Source: UMGS1590 sp900552455 (GTDB lineage: Bacteria; Bacillota; Peptococcia; Peptococcales; Peptococcaceae). Taken from it: DNA of 64,000 nucleotides. The DNA is taken from assembly GCA_963931105.1 (NCBI GenBank), contig OZ007004.1, positions 992,001-1,056,000 of the forward strand. Reading direction: 5' to 3'. The stretch's first letter is position 1. Each line of letters starts with the position of its first letter. A program made the translations under genes and the position numbers. Of this stretch, positions 40,116 to 48,906 are shown one piece after another. The notes beneath the pieces are model-generated. The model did not search any database, was not told the DNA's origin, and saw only the letters and a list, made by a program, of their open reading frames with translations.

Positions 40116-40144
40116 TTGACAGAATCGTTATGACACTCTATAAT
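40116..40144 (+). promoter_or_regulatory. promoter of the second tRNA pair
   Basis: Perfect TTGACA (40116-40121), 17 bases, perfect TATAAT (40139-40144). Confidence 0.92.
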
Positions 40145-40161
40145 AGATTCTGTTGTGGCGA

Positions 40162-40248
40162 GGAGAGATGACCGAGAGGCCGAAGGTGCTCCCCTGCTAA
40201 GGGAGTATACGGGGAACCGTATCGGGGGTTCGAATCCCCCTCTCTCCG
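40162..40248 (+). tRNA. tRNA-Ser (anticodon GCT)
   Basis: An 87-base class II tRNA. Acceptor GGAGAGA with TCTCTCC, anticodon loop CTGCTAA with GCT at 40196-40198, long variable arm TACGGGGAACCGTA, T-arm GGGGG-TTCGAAT-CCCCC. CCA not encoded. Confidence 0.97.
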
Positions 40249-40254
40249 TGATAT

Positions 40255-40328
40255 GCGCTGTTAGCTCAGCTGGATAGAGCGTTTGGCTACGGACCAAAAG
40301 GTCAGGGGTTCGAATCCCTTACAGCGCG
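40255..40328 (+). tRNA. tRNA-Arg (anticodon ACG)
   Basis: A 74-base tRNA. Acceptor GCGCTGT with ACAGCGC, anticodon loop CTACGGA with ACG at 40289-40291, T-arm AGGGG-TTCGAAT-CCCTT. Six bases after tRNA-Ser(GCT), so co-transcribed. Confidence 0.97.
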
Positions 40329-40333
40329 GTCAT

Positions 40334-40364
40334 AGACCTGAGGAATTTGCCTCAGGTCTTTTTT
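40334..40364 (+). terminator. terminator of the tRNA pair
   Basis: AGACCTGAGG (40334-40343), six-base loop, CCTCAGGTCT (40350-40359), then TTTTT. Confidence 0.93.
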
Positions 40365-40397
40365 ATTTGCTTTTTGGAAAAGAAGGGAAGATCCATC

Positions 40398-40871
40398 ATG
40401 GCTTATTACAAGAGTGCGCACTGCGTCATCGAAGGCGCAGTCGAGATTGGCGCAGACGCCAGCATCTGGCACTACGCCGTCGTGCGCGGCGACGAAGACA
40501 GCATCACCATCGGCGCGCGCACAAATGTGCAGGACGGCGCCGTGCTCCACGTCGACGAAGGCTGGCCGCTTTCCATCGGCAGCGGCGTCACCATCGGCCA
40601 TCGCGCCGTCGTTCACGGCTGCACCATCGAGGACGACGTTCTCATCGGCATGGGCGCCATCGTCATGAACGGGGCCAAAATCGGACACGGCAGCATCATC
40701 GCCGCCGGCGCCGTCGTTCCAGGCGGCATGGAGATCCCACCCGATTCCCTCGTTATCGGCGTGCCAGCAAAAATACGCGGCAGCGTCCGTCCAGAACAGC
40801 GTCAGGCGACAGTAGAAAACGCCCTGCGTTACGTTGATCTGGCAAAAAAGCGCCTGGAACGTGTGGAGTAA
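40398..40871 (+). CDS. gamma carbonic anhydrase family protein
   Basis: A 157-residue left-handed beta-helix protein of the gamma class, which forms trimers with metal at subunit interfaces. Hexapeptide repeats run through most of it (VEIGADASIWHYAVVRGDEDSITIG near 12). Metal ligands are seen in VLHVD near 55 and in TIGHRAVVHGC near 73, with His75 and His80-like positions. The role may be carbonic anhydrase or another metal enzyme; many bacterial members have no proven activity. ATG at 40398 has GAAGGGAAG upstream. It lies after a tRNA terminator and before a 23-base-stem terminator, so it is a single gene. Confidence 0.88.
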   Translation: MAYYKSAHCVIEGAVEIGADASIWHYAVVRGDEDSITIGARTNVQDGAVLHVDEGWPLSIGSGVTIGHRAVVHGCTIEDDVLIGMGAIVMNGAKIGHGSIIAAGAVVPGGMEIPPDSLVIGVPAKIRGSVRPEQRQATVENALRYVDLAKKRLERVE

Positions 40872-40888
40872 GAATGTACATTTACACG

Positions 40889-40947
40889 AAACCCGGCTTG
40901 ATATATTTCGTTTGTCTTATACAGACGAAATATATCAAGCCGGGTTT
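40889..40947. terminator. very long-stem bidirectional terminator
   Basis: Positions 40889-40911 pair perfectly with 40925-40947 (23 bases, AAACCCGG at the outer end). The AT-rich island begins just after it. Confidence 0.9.
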
Positions 40948-41043
40948 ATTGTTTATGATGTATAAAAAGCGAAGGAACAATCTAGAAAATATGGAGTCTG
41001 TTTTACTAGAAAACTAATACTTGATGTAGCGATTAAAGGGGTT

Positions 41044-42057
41044 TTAGTAATTTGTTTTGATCTGGGAGTTCTGTACAGTGGAAGAAAGAGGGAGTTTTTC
41101 GCTCCCTTGATATTGAATAAAATATGGGAATTCGTTACCAAACTTATTTTGTAGTATGGAGAGAATTTCACTTAAGGCATTTAAACATTTTGATTGTTTT
41201 CTAATCATGACAATGCGTGTTGCAAATGTTTCCGGGCGGATTGTTAATATTTGATATTTTTTCTGTTCCAATGGGAAGCAATGTTGAAAAGCGAATCGGT
41301 CACATAATAATCCATATCCATCTTTTGAAAGGTAATTATTTAATAATGCGAAAGAATTGCACGAAACAATCGAAGTGTCTCTATCGAGCTGATATTTTTT
41401 TATAAAGTTGTCAAAAATAGAGGGGCAGGCAATAGCTGATGTATCCGAGATATTTGACAATATCAGTATTGTAAATTTTTTCATCTGATTAACGGATATG
41501 CTTTCACTGTTTTCTGTAAATGATTCTTTTTTGCAGGCAAAAGATATCGGCTCGTTGTAGAAAGAGTAAATAAAGTAATCGTTTGTCAATGATTGTAGGC
41601 TAGCAAAATCCATTGAGAGGACGCTGGTAAATATCATATCAAATGTTGCATTTTCCAAGATTTGTCTCATATAGCCCGGTTCTAATGAAAACAGTTGTAT
41701 ATGTGGTGTCCTCTGGTAATAGTGATGTAAGTAGAAATCTATATCTGGTATGAGAAAGGAGAAAGCTTCATTGAACGCAATTGAGATATTGAGTGCTTCT
41801 TTTGGTTGGATACATCGTTTTTTGATTTGCCGTACTTCTTCTAAACAGTTTTGAATATGTTCTATGATCGCTTCGCCTGTTGGTGTTAAAAAAGAACCTT
41901 GTCTTGATTTGAAAAATAATTGTGAGCCGCAGTCATTCTCCAGATTTCGTATCGCTTTACTTACATTGGTCTTGCTCATATTGAGATTATCTGCGGCATT
42001 ACTCATAGAATGTGTTTTTGCAACTTCTATCATGATTTCAAACTGCTCTAAGGTCAT
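41044..42057 (-). CDS. LysR family transcriptional regulator
   Basis: A 337-residue LysR-type regulator. The N-terminal winged helix-turn-helix is clear: TLEQFEIMIEVAKTHSMSNA then ADNLNMSKTNVSKAIRNLEN (about residues 2-41), followed by a periplasmic-binding-like effector domain. Start at 42057 follows AAGGAGG. It is divergent from the phosphodiesterase gene and shares an upstream region with the GTATGCGCATAC palindrome, so it likely controls that gene and the following transporter. Base composition and codon use (many AAA, TTT, ATA) are unlike most of the window, as for its two neighbours, which suggests transfer. Confidence 0.9.
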   Translation of the reverse strand: MTLEQFEIMIEVAKTHSMSNAADNLNMSKTNVSKAIRNLENDCGSQLFFKSRQGSFLTPTGEAIIEHIQNCLEEVRQIKKRCIQPKEALNISIAFNEAFSFLIPDIDFYLHHYYQRTPHIQLFSLEPGYMRQILENATFDMIFTSVLSMDFASLQSLTNDYFIYSFYNEPISFACKKESFTENSESISVNQMKKFTILILSNISDTSAIACPSIFDNFIKKYQLDRDTSIVSCNSFALLNNYLSKDGYGLLCDRFAFQHCFPLEQKKYQILTIRPETFATRIVMIRKQSKCLNALSEILSILQNKFGNEFPYFIQYQGSEKLPLSSTVQNSQIKTNY

Positions 42058-42171
42058 GGCCCTTTCCTCCTTGAATATGCGTTAACTAAAAGATAACAAA
42101 CAAGCTTCTTTGTGCAAAAACAGAATATTTAAATTTATTTAATAAGATTTTATAATCAAGACAAGGTTAAG

Positions 42172-42183
42172 GTATGCGCATAC
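42172..42183. promoter_or_regulatory. palindrome GTATGCGCATAC, likely LysR site
   Basis: A perfect 12-base palindrome, 43 bases before the phosphodiesterase start and between divergent genes, where LysR-type regulators usually bind (T-N11-A type). Confidence 0.55.
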
Positions 42184-42225
42184 AAATTATAGTATTAATT
42201 TTAACACAAATGAGGAGAAAGAACT

Positions 42226-44262
42226 ATGGAGAAAAAATTTACAGATAAACTTTTGTTTCTCGGTGTTGATGGGATGGACCCAAATCTTACAAAACGATAT
42301 GTAGACGAGGGCAAACTGCCAAACATAAAAAAACTAATTGAGCGCGGTGCTCGACATGAAGATCTACATATGCTTGGTGGTGTTCCAACTGTAACTCCGC
42401 CAATGTGGGCTACATTGGCAACTGGTGCAAGTCCAGCTGTACATGGTTTAACTTGTTTTTGGAATCAGAGTCACGAAAGATTGGATACACTGGTATACAA
42501 CTTTGATTCTTCCAGTGTAAAAGCAGAACGTTTATGGGATGTTTACGCTGAGGCAAAGAAGAACACTCTGGTCTTTCACTGGCCTGCGGGTGCTTGGCCT
42601 CCAACTCAGGATAACGAATATCTTTCTGTGATTGATGGGACGGCCCCTGGCTGCGTGAACTACTCTTGTGCTGGTGTTGACAGCGAGGTGCTCATCGTAG
42701 CAAATAAAGAAACTGATGCTATTTCGTTCAAAGTTGCAAAAAAGAACAACACTGGCGCAGGTTGTATCATTACAGAAGATTTTTCAAAACCGGACGATGA
42801 AGATGAAGTTGATGCACTGGCAGCATGCACCACGGATGCAGATCTTGTAAACTTGATGTTTACGCTGGAAGACGGCGAAAGTGCTTTGGAAATGACCATT
42901 TTGGATGAAGCGCATTCGCCGATTCAACCAGCACATGGTTGGGAAATTGAAGTTCCAAAAGACGCATTGGAATTTGTGGCGTTATTGAAAAAAGGTACCG
43001 TGCGTCGTGTTGGTTTGATTCTTAAAAATACAGCAGGTAAATATGATACTGTAAAAATTTATAAGAATAAAAAGGCGGAAGAACCACTCGTAACAATGAT
43101 AAAAGGTCAAGGCTTTGTGCCAAATGTTATAGATACCTTTATGGTTGATGATAAGATGGTAAGCTCGACGCGATTCTTTTCATTACAAGATTTAGCGGAA
43201 GATGGATCGAGCGTATCCATTTTTGCGGGGACTGCTTTAAATAATGACGACGATTCTCATTTTCATCCACGTCGTCTTTATCGAGAGGTTATTGATCACT
43301 GTGGTACTATCTGTGCTCCAGCCTATTGTGGCGGCGAACATCCCGAAATGGTGCGAAAAAATGTTTTGCCAAGCTGGGATAATTTCTCCAACTGGCAGGC
43401 ACGTGCCATTAATTATCTGATCGACAAAGAAAATTATGAAATTGTCTTTTCACACTTACACAACGTTGATGCAGTAGGCCATCTCTTTTGGCAATGGACT
43501 AAAAAACGTCAACGCAACACAACGATCGACCCTATAGATTATCAGGGATTTGTAGAATATATCTATAAACAGACGGATCGTTATGTCGGAGAATTTCTTC
43601 ATCTCTTGGATGATGATTGGACTATTTTCCTCTTTTCAGATCATGGCTTGATGGTATGTGAAGATGAAGAAACGGCGTTATTTGGTGATCCGTATGGTGT
43701 TAATGTCACGCTCTTTAAAGAACTGGGATTCACAGTGTTGAAAAAAGATGAAAATGGTAACGAAATAAAAGAAATCGACTGGGATAAGACTCGTGCTGTT
43801 GCAGTTCGCGCCAATCATATCTGGATCAATCTGAAAGGAAGAAACGCGACAGGTATTGTGGACCCTGCCGACAAATATAATCTTGAAGAAGAAATTATAA
43901 AGGCGTTGTACGCTTACAGAGATGAAAAAGGTAATCGCATTGTATCTGTGGCGCTACGCAATAAAGATGCTGCCATTGTTGGCTTAGGTGGTCCTGAATG
44001 CGGGGATATCATTTACTGGATTAATGAGGGGCATAACCGTATTCATGGGGATTCGCTTTCTACCTTTGTTGGTTATATGAATACCACCGTTTCGCCAATA
44101 TTTATCGCAGCCGGGAAAGGCATTAAACAAGGCCACATCACAGAACGTGTCATTCGTGAAATGGATGTTACTCCTACTGCAGCTGTGTTAACAGGTGTGC
44201 GTATGCCGGCCCAATGCGAAGGCGCACCAGTCTATCAGATTATTGATGGATTATTTGACTGA
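42226..44262 (+). CDS. alkaline phosphatase superfamily phosphodiesterase
   Basis: A 678-residue protein of the type I phosphodiesterase/nucleotide pyrophosphatase group. The metal-binding start LFLGVDGMDPNLTKRY lies near residue 11; the catalytic threonine region PTVTPPMWATLATGASPAVHG near 63; then HLHNVDAVGHLFWQW near 411 and LFSDHGLMV near 465, which supply the Asp and His ligands of the two metals; the end has NRIHGDS near 605. No signal peptide, so probably cytoplasmic. Substrate unknown: nucleotide, phosphonate or sugar-phosphate esters are possible. GAGGAGAAAG precedes the ATG. First of two genes with the SLC13-like transporter, and AT-rich. Confidence 0.88.
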   Translation: MEKKFTDKLLFLGVDGMDPNLTKRYVDEGKLPNIKKLIERGARHEDLHMLGGVPTVTPPMWATLATGASPAVHGLTCFWNQSHERLDTLVYNFDSSSVKAERLWDVYAEAKKNTLVFHWPAGAWPPTQDNEYLSVIDGTAPGCVNYSCAGVDSEVLIVANKETDAISFKVAKKNNTGAGCIITEDFSKPDDEDEVDALAACTTDADLVNLMFTLEDGESALEMTILDEAHSPIQPAHGWEIEVPKDALEFVALLKKGTVRRVGLILKNTAGKYDTVKIYKNKKAEEPLVTMIKGQGFVPNVIDTFMVDDKMVSSTRFFSLQDLAEDGSSVSIFAGTALNNDDDSHFHPRRLYREVIDHCGTICAPAYCGGEHPEMVRKNVLPSWDNFSNWQARAINYLIDKENYEIVFSHLHNVDAVGHLFWQWTKKRQRNTTIDPIDYQGFVEYIYKQTDRYVGEFLHLLDDDWTIFLFSDHGLMVCEDEETALFGDPYGVNVTLFKELGFTVLKKDENGNEIKEIDWDKTRAVAVRANHIWINLKGRNATGIVDPADKYNLEEEIIKALYAYRDEKGNRIVSVALRNKDAAIVGLGGPECGDIIYWINEGHNRIHGDSLSTFVGYMNTTVSPIFIAAGKGIKQGHITERVIREMDVTPTAAVLTGVRMPAQCEGAPVYQIIDGLFD

Positions 44263-44280
44263 TAGATAGAGGATAAGGAT

Positions 44281-44329
44281 GCACAGAGAAAAGTTCATAA
44301 TTAAGGTTGATTTTTCTCTGTGCTTTTTT
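44281..44329 (+). terminator. intercistronic terminator in the AT-rich operon
   Basis: GCACAGAGAAAA (44281-44292) pairs with TTTTCTCTGTGC (44312-44323), then TTTTTT, followed by the ribosome binding site of the transporter gene. Likely lowers transporter expression. Confidence 0.8.
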
Positions 44330-44350
44330 AGAGATTGGAGGGTGAAAATA

Positions 44351-45742
44351 ATGAGTACATCTTCGTCAACGTTTTCGAAATCAAACACTATAAAATGGCT
44401 TGTTACGTTTATCATCACCATGATATTTGTATTGATACCATCGCAAGGGTTTTATGATGGAAATATTAAGAAATTTTTCATCATAACAGTGTTTAGTTTA
44501 TGTGTAATTGCATTTGAATTTTTTCCGCTATTGATTATGGCTGCTGTGATGCCAATACTATGGGTTTTCACAGGTGTTTGCTCATTTGAAACAGCAATGG
44601 GTCCTTGGATGGGTTCGACCATGCCGATGATGGTTGGGATTTTCGTCATGGTTGCATGCCTTGAAGAATCGGGATTGATTACGCGTATTGCCTTTTTTCT
44701 GATGAGTAAAGTCAGCGGGAGCTACATGAAATTATGTTTTGCAATTTATTTTGTCAGCTTTCTGATCAGTGTCATTACACTAGGCAACGCTCAATATATC
44801 ATGTGCGTACTTTGTGCTGGTACCTGTTTTGCTTTAAAGGTGCAGAATAAAAAAGCTGGTGCGTGTATTGCTATGGCTGGTATGCTGGGTGCATGTTCCA
44901 GTCACGCTTTTACCTATTCTGCTCAGGGTATTGCCGTGATTCAAGGGGTAACAGGTGATCTGTTGAGCGATTTGCATGTAACACCTGTTTCATATTTGTT
45001 GCATAACTGGCCGATGATTATTATTTGTGGATTAATCCTTTTTGTTACGGTGAAATGGTACAAACCAGAGGAAGAGTTCGGAAGCACATCATATTTCAAA
45101 GACCAATTAAGTAAAATGGGAAAGATCAGTAGAAAAGAGATTGTCAACGGCGTTATGTTGGCCTGTGTTTTACTCTATATCTGCACTTCTGGCGTGCACG
45201 GGATGGATATTAGCTACGCTTTTTCTCTGATCCCTTACATTGTATTCCTGCCATTTCTAAAAGGCGGCAATGAAGAGACTTTGAAAAAGGTAAACTGGCA
45301 AATGATCTTCTTTGTATCTGCTTGCATGTCTATTGGCACTGTCGCCGTTGCATTGGGTATTGGTGAAGTGCTCGGGCAGCTTTGCTTGAATATTTTTGCC
45401 AACATGAACAACATCTTTATTATTTCCTTGGCACTTTTTGGTCTCATTTTTGGTATGAATTTTCTAATGACACCAATGGCAATCTGGTCATTGCTAGCAA
45501 ATCCATTGATGATGGCTGTCACAGAACTTGGATATGATCCGCTGCCATTTGTTTACGAATTAGTAGCTTGCTCTGAAGCAATTATCTTCCCTTACGAGTA
45601 TATTCCTTATCTATTGTTCTTCAGTATGGGCATAATTAAGATGGGCGATTTCATTAAACTTAATATCATGAGAAGTATTGTATTTTTTGCAGGCTTCATT
45701 TGTATTCTGATTCCATATTGGATGTTGATTGGTATTGTTTAA
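44351..45742 (+). CDS. SLC13/DASS-like anion symporter
   Basis: A 463-residue membrane protein with about 12 segments, resembling the divalent anion:sodium symporter (SLC13) or related citrate-transporter superfamily. Visible are PMMVGIFVMVACLEESGLITRIAFF near 97-122, an ISVITLGNAQYIMCV segment near 140 (resembling the first SNT-like loop), and the paired MNFLMTPMAIWSLLANPL near 376. Substrate is an organic anion by family, not shown. ATG at 44351 follows GGAGGG; an upstream ATG at 44279 is within the hairpin. Probably imports or exports a substrate or product of the phosphodiesterase. Confidence 0.8.
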   Translation: MSTSSSTFSKSNTIKWLVTFIITMIFVLIPSQGFYDGNIKKFFIITVFSLCVIAFEFFPLLIMAAVMPILWVFTGVCSFETAMGPWMGSTMPMMVGIFVMVACLEESGLITRIAFFLMSKVSGSYMKLCFAIYFVSFLISVITLGNAQYIMCVLCAGTCFALKVQNKKAGACIAMAGMLGACSSHAFTYSAQGIAVIQGVTGDLLSDLHVTPVSYLLHNWPMIIICGLILFVTVKWYKPEEEFGSTSYFKDQLSKMGKISRKEIVNGVMLACVLLYICTSGVHGMDISYAFSLIPYIVFLPFLKGGNEETLKKVNWQMIFFVSACMSIGTVAVALGIGEVLGQLCLNIFANMNNIFIISLALFGLIFGMNFLMTPMAIWSLLANPLMMAVTELGYDPLPFVYELVACSEAIIFPYEYIPYLLFFSMGIIKMGDFIKLNIMRSIVFFAGFICILIPYWMLIGIV

Positions 45743-45841
45743 CTTTGTTCGTATTTTTTGACATCAATGTTTGTAGGATAATATAGAGATGCAAAGCAAT
45801 TGATGCTATGACGCAATGAGGCATTTCTCACGAAACTTAAA

Positions 45842-45879
45842 GCCTGGAACGTTTTTTGAACAGGAGAAACGTTCCGGGC
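45842..45879. terminator. bidirectional terminator closing the island
   Basis: GCCTGGAACGTTT (45842-45854) pairs with AAACGTTCCGGGC (45867-45879) with one wobble, between two convergent genes. Confidence 0.8.
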
Positions 45880-45890
45880 CTCTATTATTC

Positions 45891-47231
45891 CTATGCATCT
45901 TCTTGCTGTAATTCTCTACGTAAGCTTCGCAGGATGACGATGGAGAGAATTGCGGCGAGGGTGGCGCTGGCTGGAAGGTTGAGCCAGATACCGGTGAGGC
46001 CGAGGGGCCAGAGGAGGATGAGGAAGAGCACGGGGAAAGCGAGCGTTGTGGAGACGGAGATGAGCGCGGCCTGGAAGGGTTTGCCGATGGCGATCATGTA
46101 GCTCTGGGTGGCGAAGCCGAGCCAGCGTGTGAGATAAGCAAAGTTGAAGAGGCTGAGGGCGGCGGTTGCGGTGTTGAGGAGCTCCTGGTTGGCATCGGGC
46201 ACAAAGAGATGGATGATGAACGTCGGCTCACTGCGCACGAGGAACATCAGTGCGATGGTTGTGACGGCGGCGCCGACGAAACAGCAGCGCTCGATGGCGC
46301 GCACGCGGCTGTATTTCCGCGCGCCCCAGTTGTAGCCGACGGCAGGCTGGAGCGCATCGCAGATGCCGTAGAGCAGCGGCTGGATGAGTCCGTCGACAAA
46401 GAGCAGGACGCCGTAAACGCTGACGGCCATGGCACCGCCAAGGCGCACGAGGATGGCGTTCATGAGGATCTCTGTGATGCGCGCGGAGACGTTGTTGAGA
46501 AAGTTTGGCGTGCCGCAGGCGGCGATGTGGCGCACGAGCTTCCAGCTAAAACGCGGCCGTGTAAAACGCAGCACAGATTTACCGCGCAGGAAGGGAATGT
46601 AGGCGATGAGCACACAGACACCCATGCCAAGGCTGCCAGCAAGCGCTGCGGCCCAGACGCCCCAGCCGAAAACGCCGAGAAAAACGAGCTCAAATCCTGC
46701 GCAGAGCACGCTCATGAGAATGTTCAGCGCCAGGCTACCGCGAATGAATCCGCTGATGCGCAGGAAATTGTCCATCGCGAACATGGCGGTGGTGAGCGGC
46801 GAGCAGAGGGCGTAGACGCGCAGGTATTCGACAGCCATGGCAGCAAATTCGCCGTCAGCGCCCAGGAAGCGAATGAGCAGCGGCGCGGCAGCAAAGAGCG
46901 CGGCACCGATGAGGATGCCGAGGGCGTGGATGAGCAGACAGGCGCAGGTGAAGATGTTGTTGACTTCTTTGTTGTCCCCGCGGCCAAGAGCGATGGAGAT
47001 TGGCACGGAGGCGCCGACGCCGATGAGATCGGCCAGTGAAAAATTGATGATCACAAAGGGCATGGCCAGATTGATCGCTGCGAAAGCCATTGCGCCGATG
47101 AACTGTCCCACAAAGACGCCGTCCAGGGTGTAGTAAAGGCTGGAAGCGAGCATACTGAGGGCGCCGGGAATGGCGGCGAAGAAAAAGAGTCGCACCGGTG
47201 GTGTTTGTGAGAATAGGGTTGGGGAATCCAT
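45891..47231 (-). CDS. MATE family efflux transporter, second copy
   Basis: A 446-residue 12-helix membrane protein of the MATE family, which extrudes cationic compounds. Blocks seen: LYYTLDGVFVGQFIGAMAFAAINLAMPF near 32, LIGVGASVPISIALGRGDNKEVN near 66 and QPAVGYNWGARKYSRVRAIE near 278. Start at 47231 follows AAGGAGG; the longer frame upstream has no site. It is diverged from the MATE gene at 22835. GC-rich, unlike the island before it. Substrate unknown. Confidence 0.9.
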   Translation of the reverse strand: MDSPTLFSQTPPVRLFFFAAIPGALSMLASSLYYTLDGVFVGQFIGAMAFAAINLAMPFVIINFSLADLIGVGASVPISIALGRGDNKEVNNIFTCACLLIHALGILIGAALFAAAPLLIRFLGADGEFAAMAVEYLRVYALCSPLTTAMFAMDNFLRISGFIRGSLALNILMSVLCAGFELVFLGVFGWGVWAAALAGSLGMGVCVLIAYIPFLRGKSVLRFTRPRFSWKLVRHIAACGTPNFLNNVSARITEILMNAILVRLGGAMAVSVYGVLLFVDGLIQPLLYGICDALQPAVGYNWGARKYSRVRAIERCCFVGAAVTTIALMFLVRSEPTFIIHLFVPDANQELLNTATAALSLFNFAYLTRWLGFATQSYMIAIGKPFQAALISVSTTLAFPVLFLILLWPLGLTGIWLNLPASATLAAILSIVILRSLRRELQQEDA

Positions 47232-47311
47232 GTGGTCCTCCTTGGAGCTGAGATACTCTATCCAGTATAAAGGGAAAATCGTCGGCTGCCAAGTATGGCG
47301 AAAGTAAATTT

Positions 47312-47432
47312 TGTGGAAAACGTGGAGACGGCGATTTTCTGGGGAAAACGCTGGTTTTCCGCTGCGGTTGTGGATAAATCTTCGGAAAAGTCGTCGGTTT
47401 TCCACAAATCCTGCGGAAAAAGCTGTGGAATC
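47312..47432. repeat. cluster of DnaA-box-like words in a GGAAAA-rich region
   Basis: TGTGGATAA at 47369-47377 is a perfect DnaA box (reverse of TTATCCACA). One- or two-mismatch versions lie at 47312-47320 (TGTGGAAAA), 47398-47406 (TTTTCCACA) and 47424-47432 (TGTGGAATC). GGAAAA recurs many times between 47312 and 47522. This block and the promoter at 47595 are all that is seen in the 47232-47693 gap. Confidence 0.45.
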
Positions 47433-47594
47433 ACGGGGGAAAGTTGGCGGAAAAGTTGTCTGCGACCGCTTGCGGCGCGGTGTTGGAAGGAGATGTTAAA
47501 GGGCGTGACAACTTTGGAAAAGTTTGCGTGCAACGGAGGATAAGAAATTATGATGAAAATTTCAGATTTTTGATGCAAATTTCGAAAATTCCGC

Positions 47595-47623
47595 TTGCAA
47601 TATATGTACACAGGGTATATCAT
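47595..47623 (+). promoter_or_regulatory. promoter of the TrpX-like binding protein
   Basis: TTGCAA (47595-47600), 17 bases, TATCAT (47618-47623). No T-box or riboswitch was recognised in the short leader. Confidence 0.55.
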
Positions 47624-47693
47624 AGTATCAACTCCACATCACGTGGGATCTCATCCGAGAAATTGTAGAATTTGTAGAACGGAGGAATGTAGG

Positions 47694-48728
47694 ATGAAGA
47701 TGAAAAAATGGATCGCCGGGATCGCGCTCGGCAGTATGATGTTGTTGGCAGGCTGCGGCGGCGGCTCCGGTAGCGGCGGTAGTGCAGCAGGAGAAGGCAG
47801 CGCGGCGGCAGAAGCGAATGCAGATGCGCTGCAGATCGGTATCATCCAGACGCAGGCACACGTGGCGCTTGACCGTGCCCGCGAAGGCTTCGAAGCTGGT
47901 CTGGAAGAAGCTGGCTACACTGTCGGCGAAGATGTCGTCATCGACTACCAGAACGCTCAGGGTGACCAGTCCAATCTGAACACCATCACCAACCAATTTG
48001 CCAGCGACAAGAAAGATCTTGTCTGCGCCATCGCTACACAGGCGGCTGTGCAGATGGCCAGCGCCAGCTCCGATATTCCAATCGTCGGCACCGCGATCAC
48101 CGATTATGAAAGCGTTGGCCTTGTTGAAAGCAACGACGCACCTGGTGGAAATGTCACCGGTACCAGCGATATGAACCCTATTGCAGATCAGGTCGCACTG
48201 ATGCAGCAGCTCATGCCTGACCTCAGCTCGGTCGGCGTTATGTACTGCTCTGCGGAAGAAAACTCCCGCATCCAGTTCGAACTGTTCAAAGAAGAATGTG
48301 AAGCAGCCGGCATTTCTGTCACAGAGATGACCGTATCCAATGTCAACGAGATCCAGCAGGCAGCAACGAGCCTCATCGGTGAAGACATCCAGGCCATTTA
48401 TGTGCCAACCGACAACACGCTTGCGTCCGCTATGACAACCCTCACTGGCGTGACCAACGAAGCGAAGATCCCTGTCTTCACTGGCGAAGTTGGGATGCTT
48501 TCCGGTGGCGGCACCGCGACTGTCAGCGTCGACTACTACGAACTCGGCAAGCAGACTGGCGCAATGGCTGCCAAGATTCTCAAGGGTGAAGCAGAACCTG
48601 CTACCATGGCGATCGAAATGCCAGCCAATAACACCACTGAGATCAATCAGGAAGAAGTGGATCTCCTCGGCATCACCGTTCCAGACGAATTGGCTGAATT
48701 CGTCGGCGACTACGCTGCTGAAGAATAA
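47694..48728 (+). CDS. ABC transporter substrate-binding lipoprotein, TrpX-like
   Basis: A 344-residue lipoprotein that captures a small ligand for the ABC transporter encoded downstream. Signal with lipobox LLAGC (cysteine near residue 20) and a low-complexity G/S/A linker. The mature part is the ABC_sub_bind fold (PF04392): LQIGIIQTQAHVALDRAREGFEAGL near 46, DIPIVGTAITDYESVGLV near 128, GNVTGTSDMNPI near 150 and YYELGKQTGAMAAKIL near 285. In Firmicutes such systems are often for tryptophan or other amino acids; specificity here is unproven. ATG at 47694 follows GGAGG by eight bases. Confidence 0.9.
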   Translation: MKMKKWIAGIALGSMMLLAGCGGGSGSGGSAAGEGSAAAEANADALQIGIIQTQAHVALDRAREGFEAGLEEAGYTVGEDVVIDYQNAQGDQSNLNTITNQFASDKKDLVCAIATQAAVQMASASSDIPIVGTAITDYESVGLVESNDAPGGNVTGTSDMNPIADQVALMQQLMPDLSSVGVMYCSAEENSRIQFELFKEECEAAGISVTEMTVSNVNEIQQAATSLIGEDIQAIYVPTDNTLASAMTTLTGVTNEAKIPVFTGEVGMLSGGGTATVSVDYYELGKQTGAMAAKILKGEAEPATMAIEMPANNTTEINQEEVDLLGITVPDELAEFVGDYAAEE

Positions 48729-48756
48729 TGAATCCCTTGCCGCGTGAGCGGTATGA

Positions 48757-48796
48757 CGAAGGGTCACCCCTGTGGCGACCCTTCGTTTTGTTTGTT
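48757..48796 (+). terminator. terminator between binding protein and permease
   Basis: CGAAGGGTC (48757-48765) pairs with GACCCTTCG (48777-48785), then TTTTGTTTGTTT. Fits higher expression of the binding protein than of the membrane parts. Confidence 0.8.
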
Positions 48797-48829
48797 TATT
48801 CCGACTATTACTTTTTGCCGGGAAGTTAT

Positions 48830-48858
48830 TTGGCGAAGGCCGCTTGCTATGCTATAAT
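48830..48858 (+). promoter_or_regulatory. internal promoter of the permease gene
   Basis: TTGGCG (48830-48835), 17 bases, TATAAT (48853-48858). CTTGC and GCAAG form an inverted repeat across the -10 box, a possible operator. Confidence 0.65.
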
Positions 48859-48906
48859 GCAAGAGTGGGAGATTGCTCCCGGCTATGCACACAATGGAGG
48901 CATATT

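Noticed and set aside
40255..45840. Integrative element in the tRNA-Arg gene
   Set aside because: No repeat of the tRNA 3' end was found at the far border of the AT-rich island and no integrase gene is present.
47550..47573. Seven-codon frame with GGAGG (MMKISDF)
   Set aside because: It lies upstream of the predicted promoter at 47595 and is too short to support.
47624..47693. T-box leader before the TrpX-like gene
   Set aside because: The leader is about 65 bases, too short, and no specifier loop, AGGGUGG core or terminator is visible.
48772..48906. GTG-initiated 45-residue extension of the permease
   Set aside because: It begins inside the terminator after the binding protein gene; ATG at 48907 has a good site and normal family start.
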